DNA of 31,813 bases from NCBI GenBank assembly GCA_001915545.1, contig MNQS01000108.1, forward strand, positions 1-31,813. Reading direction: 5' to 3'. Shown here one piece after another: positions 21,713 through 29,524 of this stretch (position 1 is the first letter of the stretch; each line of letters opens with the position of its first letter). Source of the stretch: Bacteroides sp. 43_108 (GTDB lineage: Bacteria; Bacteroidota; Bacteroidia; Bacteroidales; Bacteroidaceae). The translations under genes were made by a program, and so were the position numbers. The notes under the pieces are model-generated. The model was given only the letters and a program-made list of their open reading frames with translations. It ran no database searches and was not told where the DNA came from.

Positions 21713-24700
21713 ATGAAGCACTTTGTAAAAGGATTTGTGTTGCTTGGCCTTATTTCATCTGCATTAATATGCTCTGTTAATGCGCAAAATGCCAACAATG
21801 ATACGCTTTTAAGTATCATGCGTGAAGAGGTTTGCTCTAATCTGAATAAGCTTAAAGCACGTGAGGTTCCTGCATATTTTGCATCTCTCAAGGCCGAGGA
21901 ACTGCACAAGGTTACTCTTACAAGTGACTTCGGCCTGTCATCGACAGATGATGTGCATACACGCGTGCTTGCACCATATGTCAGGGTCAGCAGTCCGCAA
22001 TGGGACAATTATGCTGGGCGGGGAAGAACAACATTTGCAGAAATATTCGATGATCCAGGAATTTATACTATAGCTCTTCCATTGAAGGGCTGCGATCCAT
22101 CGATAGTCAGAAATGCAGTACGGAAAGGACTTGAACACAGTTATGCCGAAGGAGTATTGGCGTACAGATCAATGCTGGATCGGGGAGATACTACCGGACA
22201 GGAGTATGATTCTTTGCTTTCGTTTTCCGCGGCTCCATCGGTGTTCTACTATGAAGCCGACATGTCGGAAGAAGAAAAGAATATTGACAAATCGCAGTTG
22301 TGCAGATATATTGATGACGCAAGCCGCATATTCCGAGAGTATGAAGATTTGAGACTTGGTAGAGTGTCCTTAATATCTTTGGTGAAACGGACACATTTTG
22401 TCAACACAGAAGGTACGGTCATAGCGCAGAACCGACGAACTTTTACACTTGTGGTTGAGGCCGGTGCTAAGGCTGCTGACGGCACAATGTGCCGGCTGGA
22501 GGATGATGTGTTTACGTTCAGTCAATCAGGCCTTCCATCTCCATCCGAGTTGGAAAAGAAAGTCCGCTCGCTGGCAGAAAGAGTGGTTGCCGTGAGCAAA
22601 GCACCGCAGGTAGATGAATACTCTGGTCCAGTGATAATATCCGAGGATGTAGCTGCTGCACTGCTTAATAGGATACTTGGACGCCGTTTAGAAAGCAAGA
22701 GGCGTGATTCAGATTTGGATGATTTTTACAAGTTCAAGGGGCAACGTATTCTGCCTCCTGCGTTCCAGGTTTATGCAGATCCGACGCTTAAGAGCTATAA
22801 AGGCCACGAACTTATCGGACATTACATGTATGATGATGAAGGCGTGATGGGACAACGGGTCGAATGTATCAAGAACGGTGTGCTGCAACAGTATGTAACA
22901 GGGCGTACAGCTACCGATGGATTTTTTAAGAGCAACGGTCACGGACGCTCCTGTGCAGGACTTGAACCTGTGGCGCAGATGTCGAATCTCATTGTGGAAA
23001 GTTCAGAACCGTACTCCGATGAGGAATTGCGTGCTATGCTTGTGGCAGAACTGAAAAAACAGGGTATGGAATATGGATTCTATATCCGCAGTGCAAATTG
23101 CGGTTATGCTGTCAGAGAAAGTGCCAGAGAGAATGCGAAGATTGATATGATACCGGTTGAGGTGTACCGTGTGTTTGCCGATGGACGCGAAGACCAGCTT
23201 ATGCGGGGAGCGCGCATGAAAGGCAATCCGGTGGAACTCCTTTCGCATATAGAGGCCGCAGGCCGTGAGGCACACGTTTACACAGGACGTTGCGGTTCTC
23301 CAAAAGGATTCATTGAAATGTCTGTCGTTTCTCCTGCACTCTACTTGTCCAGGGTTGAGATGAAGAGTGACAAAGCCGGAGAAAGGAACAGCAGCGTATC
23401 CGCCTTCGTTCAGTCAACTGGGGACAGGACACCTGCAGCGGACACGCCGCTCGATTCGGTGATATTCGAGGCCATGGCAGACGAAATGGGGCACGTTCTT
23501 GGGAAAATACAGTCTGAATGTGATGAGGTTCCGCTGCTTGTCGATTTTCTGCTTGACCGCACCGTGACAACCGAAGTGGTATCTTCCTCCGGTGCATGTC
23601 TCAATGCTGTTGACGGCAAGGTCGATAACAGATTGTCTGTATCTGTCATTGCAGGTGACAGCACGGCTGTCAGCAGTACGAGGCCGTACGCCTTGTCGCA
23701 GACTATGATGCCCGACAGTTTGGACTACTGGATGCTGCGCCGCAGTCTTGCCTTAAAGAGCGATTCGGCATATATTGATGCATGCAGGCAGGTAGATGAC
23801 ATACGTCAAAAATCGAAAGCTGATGGCGATGCCGGTGCGGCCGCATCGCAAGTTCCGAGAAAACTGCCGCCGGCTGTATGGATGGGCCGGTCGGCATTTG
23901 ATGGAGCATGCACGGCCGTGAGCATGGAGAAGCTTGCCGACAGCCTGTCGGCCGTGTTCATGGAATATCCGCATGTCGTCAGCAACAAGGTTACGGTAAG
24001 TCAGAAACGTTCCAACTACTATCGTCTGACTTCTGACGGACAGAAGATAATGCAGCCAGACACGCTATTCGGCATCAAGGCACGTGTGGAGGTGGAATGC
24101 GGCGGACGCACGGCAGGCGATACTTATACGCTGAACGTGGGAGGCATGGGTGACCTTCCGACAGAGGAAGAGATTAAGGCCGAATTGCGGACGTTTGCAG
24201 AACATCTGTGCAGGAAATGCGGCGCGGACAGCATGGTTGAAAATTACAGAGGCCCGGTTCTATATGTAGATGATGAAGCTGTAAATCTGTTTCGCCTATC
24301 TTTGTCGAGCAATATGCTTTTCGGTACGTATGCAGATATAGATTCCGAAGTGTATCCTTCTTTCCTCAGCGTGAGTCAGATAGGAGAGGATACGGAATAC
24401 AACGGCATGAAGCTCAAGGGATTCCGCCAGGTGGATGCCGACGGACAGCGCCATGCGTCTCTCACCGTCATAGAAAATGGAAAGCTGAAGCACAGGCTTT
24501 CCGGCAGGTTTTCTGCGGCGGGCAGTCCGGAATCGACCGGCAATTCTGTCTTTGTGAGAATCGGAGGTGAAATAAGGGTAAGGACGGGCTTATACGCTAT
24601 ACGTGTACAGTCCGACAAGACTGTGCCGTTAAGGAAACTTTACAGGAAACTGCTCAAATCGGCCAAGGATGCAGGTCTCGACCATGCATATATTGTAAGG

Positions 24701-24925
24701 AGCAGTAGGACTGCACCGGACGAACTGCTTCGAGTGGATGTGTCTACAGGCAAGGAGAAGCTTGTGGTCGGAAACATTGTCAAGCCTGATTCGAGACGTG
24801 CCGTTATGAAAATCAAAGATGCGTCTGAGGAAGAAATCGTACACCCAGGATATGGTGGTGGCGGTATTTTTATCTCGCCTAAGGCTGTTCTTCTGGAAGA
24901 TGTTGAACTGAATGTGAAGGATTGA
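21713..24925 (+). CDS. Secreted double TldD/PmbA-like protein lacking the metal site
   Basis: This 1070-residue exported protein (signal 1-24, VNAQ) contains two TldD/PmbA-like units in tandem. Unit 1, about 30-555, has the family blocks YSGPVIISEDVAAALL from Y303, DDEGVMGQRVECIKNGVLQQ, TGRTATDG, and the late C527 in CGSPKGFIEMSVVSPALYL. Unit 2, about 579-1070, repeats the layout: LDSVIFEAMADEM, YRGPVLYVDDEAV from Y845, LTVIENGKLKHRLSG, and PKAVLLEDVEL at the end. TldD proteases bind zinc through HExxxH plus a later cysteine. Here unit 1 has N319-R320-x-x-G-R324 at that place and unit 2 has RLSLSS, so neither can bind metal in the usual way. It is therefore probably a pseudoenzyme with a binding, scaffold or regulatory role. 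Bacteroidota often encode such units as separate secreted proteins; a fusion is unusual to my knowledge. Confidence 0.85.
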   Translation: MKHFVKGFVLLGLISSALICSVNAQNANNDTLLSIMREEVCSNLNKLKAREVPAYFASLKAEELHKVTLTSDFGLSSTDDVHTRVLAPYVRVSSPQWDNYAGRGRTTFAEIFDDPGIYTIALPLKGCDPSIVRNAVRKGLEHSYAEGVLAYRSMLDRGDTTGQEYDSLLSFSAAPSVFYYEADMSEEEKNIDKSQLCRYIDDASRIFREYEDLRLGRVSLISLVKRTHFVNTEGTVIAQNRRTFTLVVEAGAKAADGTMCRLEDDVFTFSQSGLPSPSELEKKVRSLAERVVAVSKAPQVDEYSGPVIISEDVAAALLNRILGRRLESKRRDSDLDDFYKFKGQRILPPAFQVYADPTLKSYKGHELIGHYMYDDEGVMGQRVECIKNGVLQQYVTGRTATDGFFKSNGHGRSCAGLEPVAQMSNLIVESSEPYSDEELRAMLVAELKKQGMEYGFYIRSANCGYAVRESARENAKIDMIPVEVYRVFADGREDQLMRGARMKGNPVELLSHIEAAGREAHVYTGRCGSPKGFIEMSVVSPALYLSRVEMKSDKAGERNSSVSAFVQSTGDRTPAADTPLDSVIFEAMADEMGHVLGKIQSECDEVPLLVDFLLDRTVTTEVVSSSGACLNAVDGKVDNRLSVSVIAGDSTAVSSTRPYALSQTMMPDSLDYWMLRRSLALKSDSAYIDACRQVDDIRQKSKADGDAGAAASQVPRKLPPAVWMGRSAFDGACTAVSMEKLADSLSAVFMEYPHVVSNKVTVSQKRSNYYRLTSDGQKIMQPDTLFGIKARVEVECGGRTAGDTYTLNVGGMGDLPTEEEIKAELRTFAEHLCRKCGADSMVENYRGPVLYVDDEAVNLFRLSLSSNMLFGTYADIDSEVYPSFLSVSQIGEDTEYNGMKLKGFRQVDADGQRHASLTVIENGKLKHRLSGRFSAAGSPESTGNSVFVRIGGEIRVRTGLYAIRVQSDKTVPLRKLYRKLLKSAKDAGLDHAYIVRSSRTAPDELLRVDVSTGKEKLVVGNIVKPDSRRAVMKIKDASEEEIVHPGYGGGGIFISPKAVLLEDVELNVKD

Positions 24926-24970
24926 TAATATATTCTATTTTATAGATATATTTGAATTCAAAATGTTTTT

Positions 24971-25039
24971 CGAATATATACGAAAACGAAAGAAAACATT
25001 AGAGCGTGGCATGAGAAACATGCTGTGAGGATACAGTAA
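24971..25039 (+). pseudogene. Leftover 3' end of a third copy of the secreted paralogue
   Basis: The 22 codons plus stop encode RIYTKTKENIRAWHEKH followed by AVRIQ, which differs from the end of paralogue 2 (21573-21642) in one residue, the last. At the DNA level about ten bases differ, nearly all silent. The body and start are missing; only weak similarity continues a few bases upstream (24955-24970) with a length change. It lies 45 bases behind the TldD-like gene. Confidence 0.85.
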
Positions 25040-25109
25040 TTGTATAAGTACACTAGCAGTAGTGGTACATCTTTGTCTATTGAAATGTTCTTATTATCTG
25101 ATGAATAAT

Positions 25110-25146
25110 AACCTCGGCAACTGCAAATGCCGAGGTTGTTTTATTT
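25110..25146 (+). terminator. Terminator of the secreted-protein cluster
   Basis: A perfect 10-bp stem (AACCTCGGCA at 25110-25119, TGCCGAGGTT at 25128-25137) with an eight-base loop is followed by GTTTTATTT. Confidence 0.85.
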
Positions 25147-25236
25147 GTGGTATTTTTTAGATAGGCGAATTTTTAATACGAATGCACCGGCTCTGAATTT
25201 TGTTGCATTTTTTATGCCGGCGAGTTTTGTAGCATA

Positions 25237-26748
25237 TTAGAACTGGAAATATATGAATGGTTGTATGTCGCTGCTCTTTATCTGTATCACGATGAATATA
25301 ACGATGACAATCATCAGTGCTTGGATAGGAAGCGGTGTGCGCGATACAAGCCATTTGAATTTGCCTGTCCAGTTTGAAGGGGTGAAGTGGAGCAGATATC
25401 CGAGAAGCATAAGTGAACCTACGGCCCAATATGAGGTGACCCATTCGCCTGCAATCTGCGGGCTGAAATTGGTAAATATCTGACTTATCATTGTCCATGA
25501 ACCTTCGAATGTGCTGTTGCGGAAGAATATCCAGCAGAAGCAGACGAAGTGGAAGGTGATGACTGTCTCGATGACACGTGTCATGCCGTGGCTCTTGTAG
25601 TCTTTCGGACGTTTGAGCAACGTATTCTTTATTTTGTCAAGAGCCAGGGCTACACCGTGCAGTCCGCCCCATGCGACGAAATTGAGAGATGCTCCGTGCC
25701 ACAATCCTCCGAGAAGCATTGTTATGATGAGGTTCAAGTACTGGCGTATCTTGCCGTGGCGGTTTCCTCCAAGGGATATATACAGGTAGTCCTTGAGCCA
25801 TGACGACAAGGATATGTGCCACCTGCGCCAGAATTCTGTTATGGATACGGATTTGTAAGGCGAGTCGAAGTTCATCGGGAACTTGAATCCCAGAAGCAGG
25901 GCTATACCTATGGCCATGTCGCTGTAGCCTGAGAAATCACAATAAATCTGCAAGGCATATCCGTAGACAGCCATGAGATTCTCGAATCCTGAATACAGCT
26001 CCGGTTGTGCGAATACCCGCTCAACAAAGTTTACGCTTATATAGTCCGAGATGACGGCTTTCTTGAACAGACCGCTAATGATGAAGAACACTCCGTTGCC
26101 GAACATCTCGTCCGTAACGCACAGCGGACGCCGGATCTGAGGAATGAAGTCCTTGGCTCGTACAATCGGGCCAGCAACAAGCTGTGGAAAGAACGAGACG
26201 AAGAAGGCATAGTCCAGGAGACTGTTCAGGGCTTTCAGCTGTCCGCGGTAAACATCAATGGTGTAGCTCAAAGATTGGAACGTGAAGAACGAAATTCCTA
26301 CCGGCAGGAATATGTCGAGCGGACGGAACTGGCCTCCGGAGAATGACGCTGCCAGTTCTCCGAAAAAGTTGGTATATTTGAAGAAACAGAGAAACCCTAG
26401 GTCTATGACAAGGCTGAAGAACAGCAGGAAGCGCTGTGTCCACGTGTGTCTGTCCTGGCCGAGGTCGCGGTTGTTCTCTCTGTCTAGTTCGATGGCTTTT
26501 GCTATATAATAGTCGGATATGGTGACAAGTGCCAGAATTATAAAGTATATACCGCTGCTCTTGTAATAGAAATAGTATGAGAAGAGCAGTACGAAAATCA
26601 GACGCAAAGTGTCGGCTTTACGCAGTTTCCAATATATGATTGAGAATCCCAGAAACAGAAACAAGAATACTCCGCTGTTGAATATCATGGGCGAATCGGG
26701 ATTGTAGGACAGTTCTTCGCCTATTTTCGACCAATCAATGTTCCACAT
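25237..26748 (-). CDS. MBOAT family O-acyltransferase (AlgI-like)
   Basis: This 503-residue inner-membrane protein has about eleven hydrophobic helices and belongs to the AlgI/PatA/DltB branch of MBOAT proteins, which pass acyl groups across the membrane for O-acylation of polysaccharides or other surface polymers. Typical blocks are LPVGISFFTFQSLSYTIDVY, FPQLVAGPIVRAKDF, YCDFSGYSDMAIG and FWRRWHISLSSWLKDYLYI. The catalytic-type histidine is H351 in GGLWHGASLNF and a second lies in WGGLHG (H364). The ATG overlaps the end of the upstream SGNH gene by 14 bases, as expected for translational coupling. The acceptor glycan is unknown; AlgI with AlgX/AlgJ, or PatA with PatB, are the nearest models. 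Confidence 0.93.
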   Translation of the reverse strand: MWNIDWSKIGEELSYNPDSPMIFNSGVFLFLFLGFSIIYWKLRKADTLRLIFVLLFSYYFYYKSSGIYFIILALVTISDYYIAKAIELDRENNRDLGQDRHTWTQRFLLFFSLVIDLGFLCFFKYTNFFGELAASFSGGQFRPLDIFLPVGISFFTFQSLSYTIDVYRGQLKALNSLLDYAFFVSFFPQLVAGPIVRAKDFIPQIRRPLCVTDEMFGNGVFFIISGLFKKAVISDYISVNFVERVFAQPELYSGFENLMAVYGYALQIYCDFSGYSDMAIGIALLLGFKFPMNFDSPYKSVSITEFWRRWHISLSSWLKDYLYISLGGNRHGKIRQYLNLIITMLLGGLWHGASLNFVAWGGLHGVALALDKIKNTLLKRPKDYKSHGMTRVIETVITFHFVCFCWIFFRNSTFEGSWTMISQIFTNFSPQIAGEWVTSYWAVGSLMLLGYLLHFTPSNWTGKFKWLVSRTPLPIQALMIVIVIFIVIQIKSSDIQPFIYFQF

Positions 26749-27781
26749 ATTTATTGTAAGCTTTGATTATGGCTTCACCCAGCATCTGACCTTGGAGCTT
26801 GTAGCCTGCCATTGTGTAATGAATCTGATCTTTGTTCATCAATCCTGCGTTTCGCCAGTTGGTACATGCATTACTTTCACCTCCTGCAATATTGTACATG
26901 TCCCATACGGCTATATTGTTGTCTTTACCGTATTTTACAATAGTCGATGCTACTTGTGATGTCGTTTCGTTTGGTTTGCGGACCTTGGCATAACGCTTTC
27001 TTCCGCGTCTGTCTCTATATGTTCTGCCCGAACGTACTGATTTATATGACCCAGGAGGTGTTGTCAGCAGGAATTGTACGCCATTGCATTCAGCAGACAG
27101 ACGGCTGATGAGTGAGTCCAGCACTCTGGTGTGTTCTGTGCTGTCATATCGTCCGCAGCTCTCGTTTGTCCCGAAGGATATTACGACAAGATTTGGCTTC
27201 AGCTCTTTTATTTCTTCAATTTTGTCATTTTCCAGAAATCTTGAAGTTGTAGCGCCGTTTATACCTATTGCACTGTATACTATTCCCGGTTCTCCGGTCT
27301 CTGTTGCGATGCAGCTGCTTCGATAGGAAATGACGTCGTTGCCTGTTGCTTGATTCCCAAATGCTTCTTCTAGTGTTGAGCGTACTGCGCCAGGAAAATA
27401 GTGTCCGCGTACGTGTGAATCGCCTATCTGCAGTATTCTTACTACAGTGTCCCTTCTTGCAATGAGGTTGAATGTGCTGCTGAGGTATTCGCTTCCAGAG
27501 ATTATGTTGTCTGCAAGTCCGTGGAAGGCATTTGGCATTTCTGTGTTGTGAAAAGCCACTGGAGATGCTGATTCCGGCACCGCGGCCGCGGCCATGGCAG
27601 AGCCGGTCTTACTGCTTAATTCGGAATCCTGTATGTTTATGGGTTGTTTGCCCTCGGATCTTGCAGTCAATGAATATGCTATACCTATTGCGGAGAATGC
27701 CGCGGCAATAGTTACAGCTCTCATACTTTTTTGCATTTTCGTATATATTTTCATGTTGCGTCGGTTCAGTGTTTTGCTCAT
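26735..27781 (-). CDS. SGNH/GDSL hydrolase-like acyltransferase partner, 348 aa
   Basis: The protein has an N-terminal membrane anchor (about residues 20-38) and an extracytoplasmic SGNH domain. Residues 40-100 are a low-complexity linker. Catalytic blocks are G120-D121-S122-H123 in LQIGDSHVRG, G204-T205-N206-E207 in SFGTNESCG, and D318-x-x-H321 in DQIHYTMAG, giving a complete Ser-His-Asp triad. Oxyanion residues G and N are present. With MBOAT partners such domains transfer the acyl group to the acceptor, or remove it. It starts in an ATGA overlap with the upstream SGNH gene and ends inside the MBOAT start. Confidence 0.9.
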   Translation of the reverse strand: MSKTLNRRNMKIYTKMQKSMRAVTIAAAFSAIGIAYSLTARSEGKQPINIQDSELSSKTGSAMAAAAVPESASPVAFHNTEMPNAFHGLADNIISGSEYLSSTFNLIARRDTVVRILQIGDSHVRGHYFPGAVRSTLEEAFGNQATGNDVISYRSSCIATETGEPGIVYSAIGINGATTSRFLENDKIEEIKELKPNLVVISFGTNESCGRYDSTEHTRVLDSLISRLSAECNGVQFLLTTPPGSYKSVRSGRTYRDRRGRKRYAKVRKPNETTSQVASTIVKYGKDNNIAVWDMYNIAGGESNACTNWRNAGLMNKDQIHYTMAGYKLQGQMLGEAIIKAYNKYVEH

Positions 27782-29196
27782 ATACCTGTTCTCCTGTCAT
27801 AATTCTCTTTTCCGTTCATAAGAGCATCAAACAGCAGTTTTGCGAGATGTCTGCCTCCTGAGAAATTTATGTGTGTATAATCAAGATTGGCCATTTTCTT
27901 TTCGGTCATTCTGGCCATGCTTCCGTTTCCTCCCATAGCCTGATACAGATTCCAGAAAGCTACTTTAGAGTCTGCCGCCATCTTGCGCTGGTATGCAACC
28001 AGATTTGTAACTCCTTCCATCGTTGTCAGTTCACCGTATTCATTTTTAGCATCGCGGTCGCCTACACTGACTACAAGAATGCTCGCTTCAGGAAATGCAC
28101 GCTTGAATTTTGCAATGACATTTGAGAATTGTTTGGTATAATAGGAGTAATTCTTGACTTCAGGTGACGCTACATTAAGTCCGAAGTGGAGAATTATAAG
28201 ATCGTATGGCCTGACAGAGTTGAAGGCTTTTAACGTCGATGCCGGAATTTTTGCCAGATGATTGCCGTCACTACCTCTCATACTGAGATTGTCTACGATT
28301 ATTCCGTTACGGCTTTCGAGTGAAGCGCCAAGGAAGGTTGAACTGCTGTTGTCTCTGACAGACCATCTGATTCTTCCTATATTTCCGTTGACGGTCTTAT
28401 ACATTAATTTATGGTCGGCTGATGTAGAGTCTATACATGCGTAAAGCTGGTGTTGTTCTTTGCCGTTTACTGTTGCAGAAATATTCATACCGTATGAAGG
28501 TGTGAAATAAATGGTGGCAACTTCGCATGTATCAAGCTGTTTGCCATATTTGCGCTTTTGCCCGGAGAATTCTGCAAAAGCTTCCGTTTGAACGGTACAG
28601 TATCTGCCGCTGATGCTCTGTCGTGAAGGCTCAAATTGTTTCCCTCTGTCGTTCGCGCTGCATACGGTCCATCCTTCAGAATATTCACGTACTGTCTGAC
28701 GGAATCCCGATGTAAGAGATTTCATGTCGACAAATCCTACACCTTTTCCTCCGAATTTTGACTGCATCATGTTGCGGAGATCTTCAGTTAGAATATCGCC
28801 TTCAATGAAAGAATCGCCATAGTATGCAATGCGTATAGGGCGCTGATATGAATCCGCATTTGACAATGAATTATAGAATTTGTCCATTTCGCGGTGCATG
28901 CCTGTCGAATCAGCATAATCTTCTATTATGGACATTCCGTCAGGGACAATGTCCTTGCTTGCCGCTATATTCTTTTTAAGAGCTGAATCTATTTTTGCAT
29001 TGATTGTATCGGCTGAAACGGCCATCTCTGGATATAAAGGCTGGTTGTCTGCTTTTTTGTAGGAGATATCAGACAGAATATTTACTTTCCTGAGTTGGGT
29101 GCCCCATAATGAAATAGGAGGCAGATAATATAATGCCAGCAATGATGCTGTTACCAAAAAGGTCAGCATAAAAGTCTTGAATATGTTTGTTTTCAT
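27778..29196 (-). CDS. SGNH/GDSL hydrolase-like acyltransferase partner, 472 aa
   Basis: I chose ATG 29196 (472 residues): GAGGA lies eight bases upstream, and a -7 element at 29227-29220 places the transcription start downstream of the alternative ATG at 29232, so that longer form would not be on the mRNA. Residues 1-32 are a signal anchor (FMLTFLVTASLLALYYLPP). The SGNH blocks are G127-D128-S129 in YYGDSFIEGD, a GLN segment in HFGLNVAS, and D439-x-x-H442 in LDYTHINFSGG. The region between blocks is long, with an inserted beta-rich part (about residues 180-290) that could bind a glycan, as in AlgX or AlgJ-like proteins. It is the first gene of the SGNH-SGNH-MBOAT operon. Confidence 0.88.
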   Translation of the reverse strand: MKTNIFKTFMLTFLVTASLLALYYLPPISLWGTQLRKVNILSDISYKKADNQPLYPEMAVSADTINAKIDSALKKNIAASKDIVPDGMSIIEDYADSTGMHREMDKFYNSLSNADSYQRPIRIAYYGDSFIEGDILTEDLRNMMQSKFGGKGVGFVDMKSLTSGFRQTVREYSEGWTVCSANDRGKQFEPSRQSISGRYCTVQTEAFAEFSGQKRKYGKQLDTCEVATIYFTPSYGMNISATVNGKEQHQLYACIDSTSADHKLMYKTVNGNIGRIRWSVRDNSSSTFLGASLESRNGIIVDNLSMRGSDGNHLAKIPASTLKAFNSVRPYDLIILHFGLNVASPEVKNYSYYTKQFSNVIAKFKRAFPEASILVVSVGDRDAKNEYGELTTMEGVTNLVAYQRKMAADSKVAFWNLYQAMGGNGSMARMTEKKMANLDYTHINFSGGRHLAKLLFDALMNGKENYDRRTGI

Positions 29197-29219
29197 CTTT
29201 CTATCCTCAAAAAACTTTG

Positions 29220-29227
29220 CAAAGTTA
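29220..29227 (-). promoter_or_regulatory. -7 promoter element of the SGNH-SGNH-MBOAT operon
   Basis: The minus strand reads TAACTTTG, a perfect TAnnTTTG match, 23 bases before the chosen ATG. It lies inside a 14-base palindrome (AACTTTGCAAAGTT). A TTTTCA segment about 20 bases upstream is the best -33 candidate. It decides the start of the first gene. Confidence 0.6.
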
Positions 29228-29441
29228 TGCATTTTATTCCAAACCGCTGAAAATAAATGTATTCATTGTTTGTTTATTGACTAATTTTATATTTGATTCT
29301 GATGTGTGGCGTTCACTGTTGTACATGGTAAAATGATATATGGATTTTGCATTGATGACCACTTGGGGATGTGGGTAAGTTTTATAATTTATGATTCAAT
29401 CGTTTGAATAAATTTTTGATTATTTTTTACTGGTTTTTTTA
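29228..29441. other. AT-rich divergent intergenic region
   Basis: I see no gene, tRNA or clear repeat between the two divergent promoters. The stretch is AT-rich, with T-runs near 29430. Confidence 0.6.
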
Positions 29442-29472
29442 TTTGCAGATTCAATTTATTTGTATATGTTTG
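29442..29472 (+). promoter_or_regulatory. Promoter of the T9SS cargo gene at 29525
   Basis: TTTG (29442-29445), 19 bases, then TATGTTTG (29465-29472): both elements match the Bacteroidota consensus at the expected distance. Transcription should start near 29477, giving a leader of about 48 bases. Confidence 0.75.
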
Positions 29473-29524
29473 AGGCACAAATAACGAAACACTAAATTTA
29501 TTAACTTTAAATCGAATTTTTAAA

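Noticed and set aside
21713..24925. Active zinc protease
   Set aside because: HExxxH is absent in both halves (NRxxGR and RLSLSS at the aligned positions), so I call it a probable pseudoenzyme.
25187..25222. Terminator behind the MBOAT gene on the minus strand
   Set aside because: Only a five- to six-bp GCCGG stem with a long loop can be drawn; too weak to annotate.
29197..29232. ATG 29232 as start of the 472-residue SGNH gene
   Set aside because: The -7 promoter element lies inside this stretch, so the upstream ATG would not be in the message; ATG 29196 has GAGGA and a clean signal anchor.
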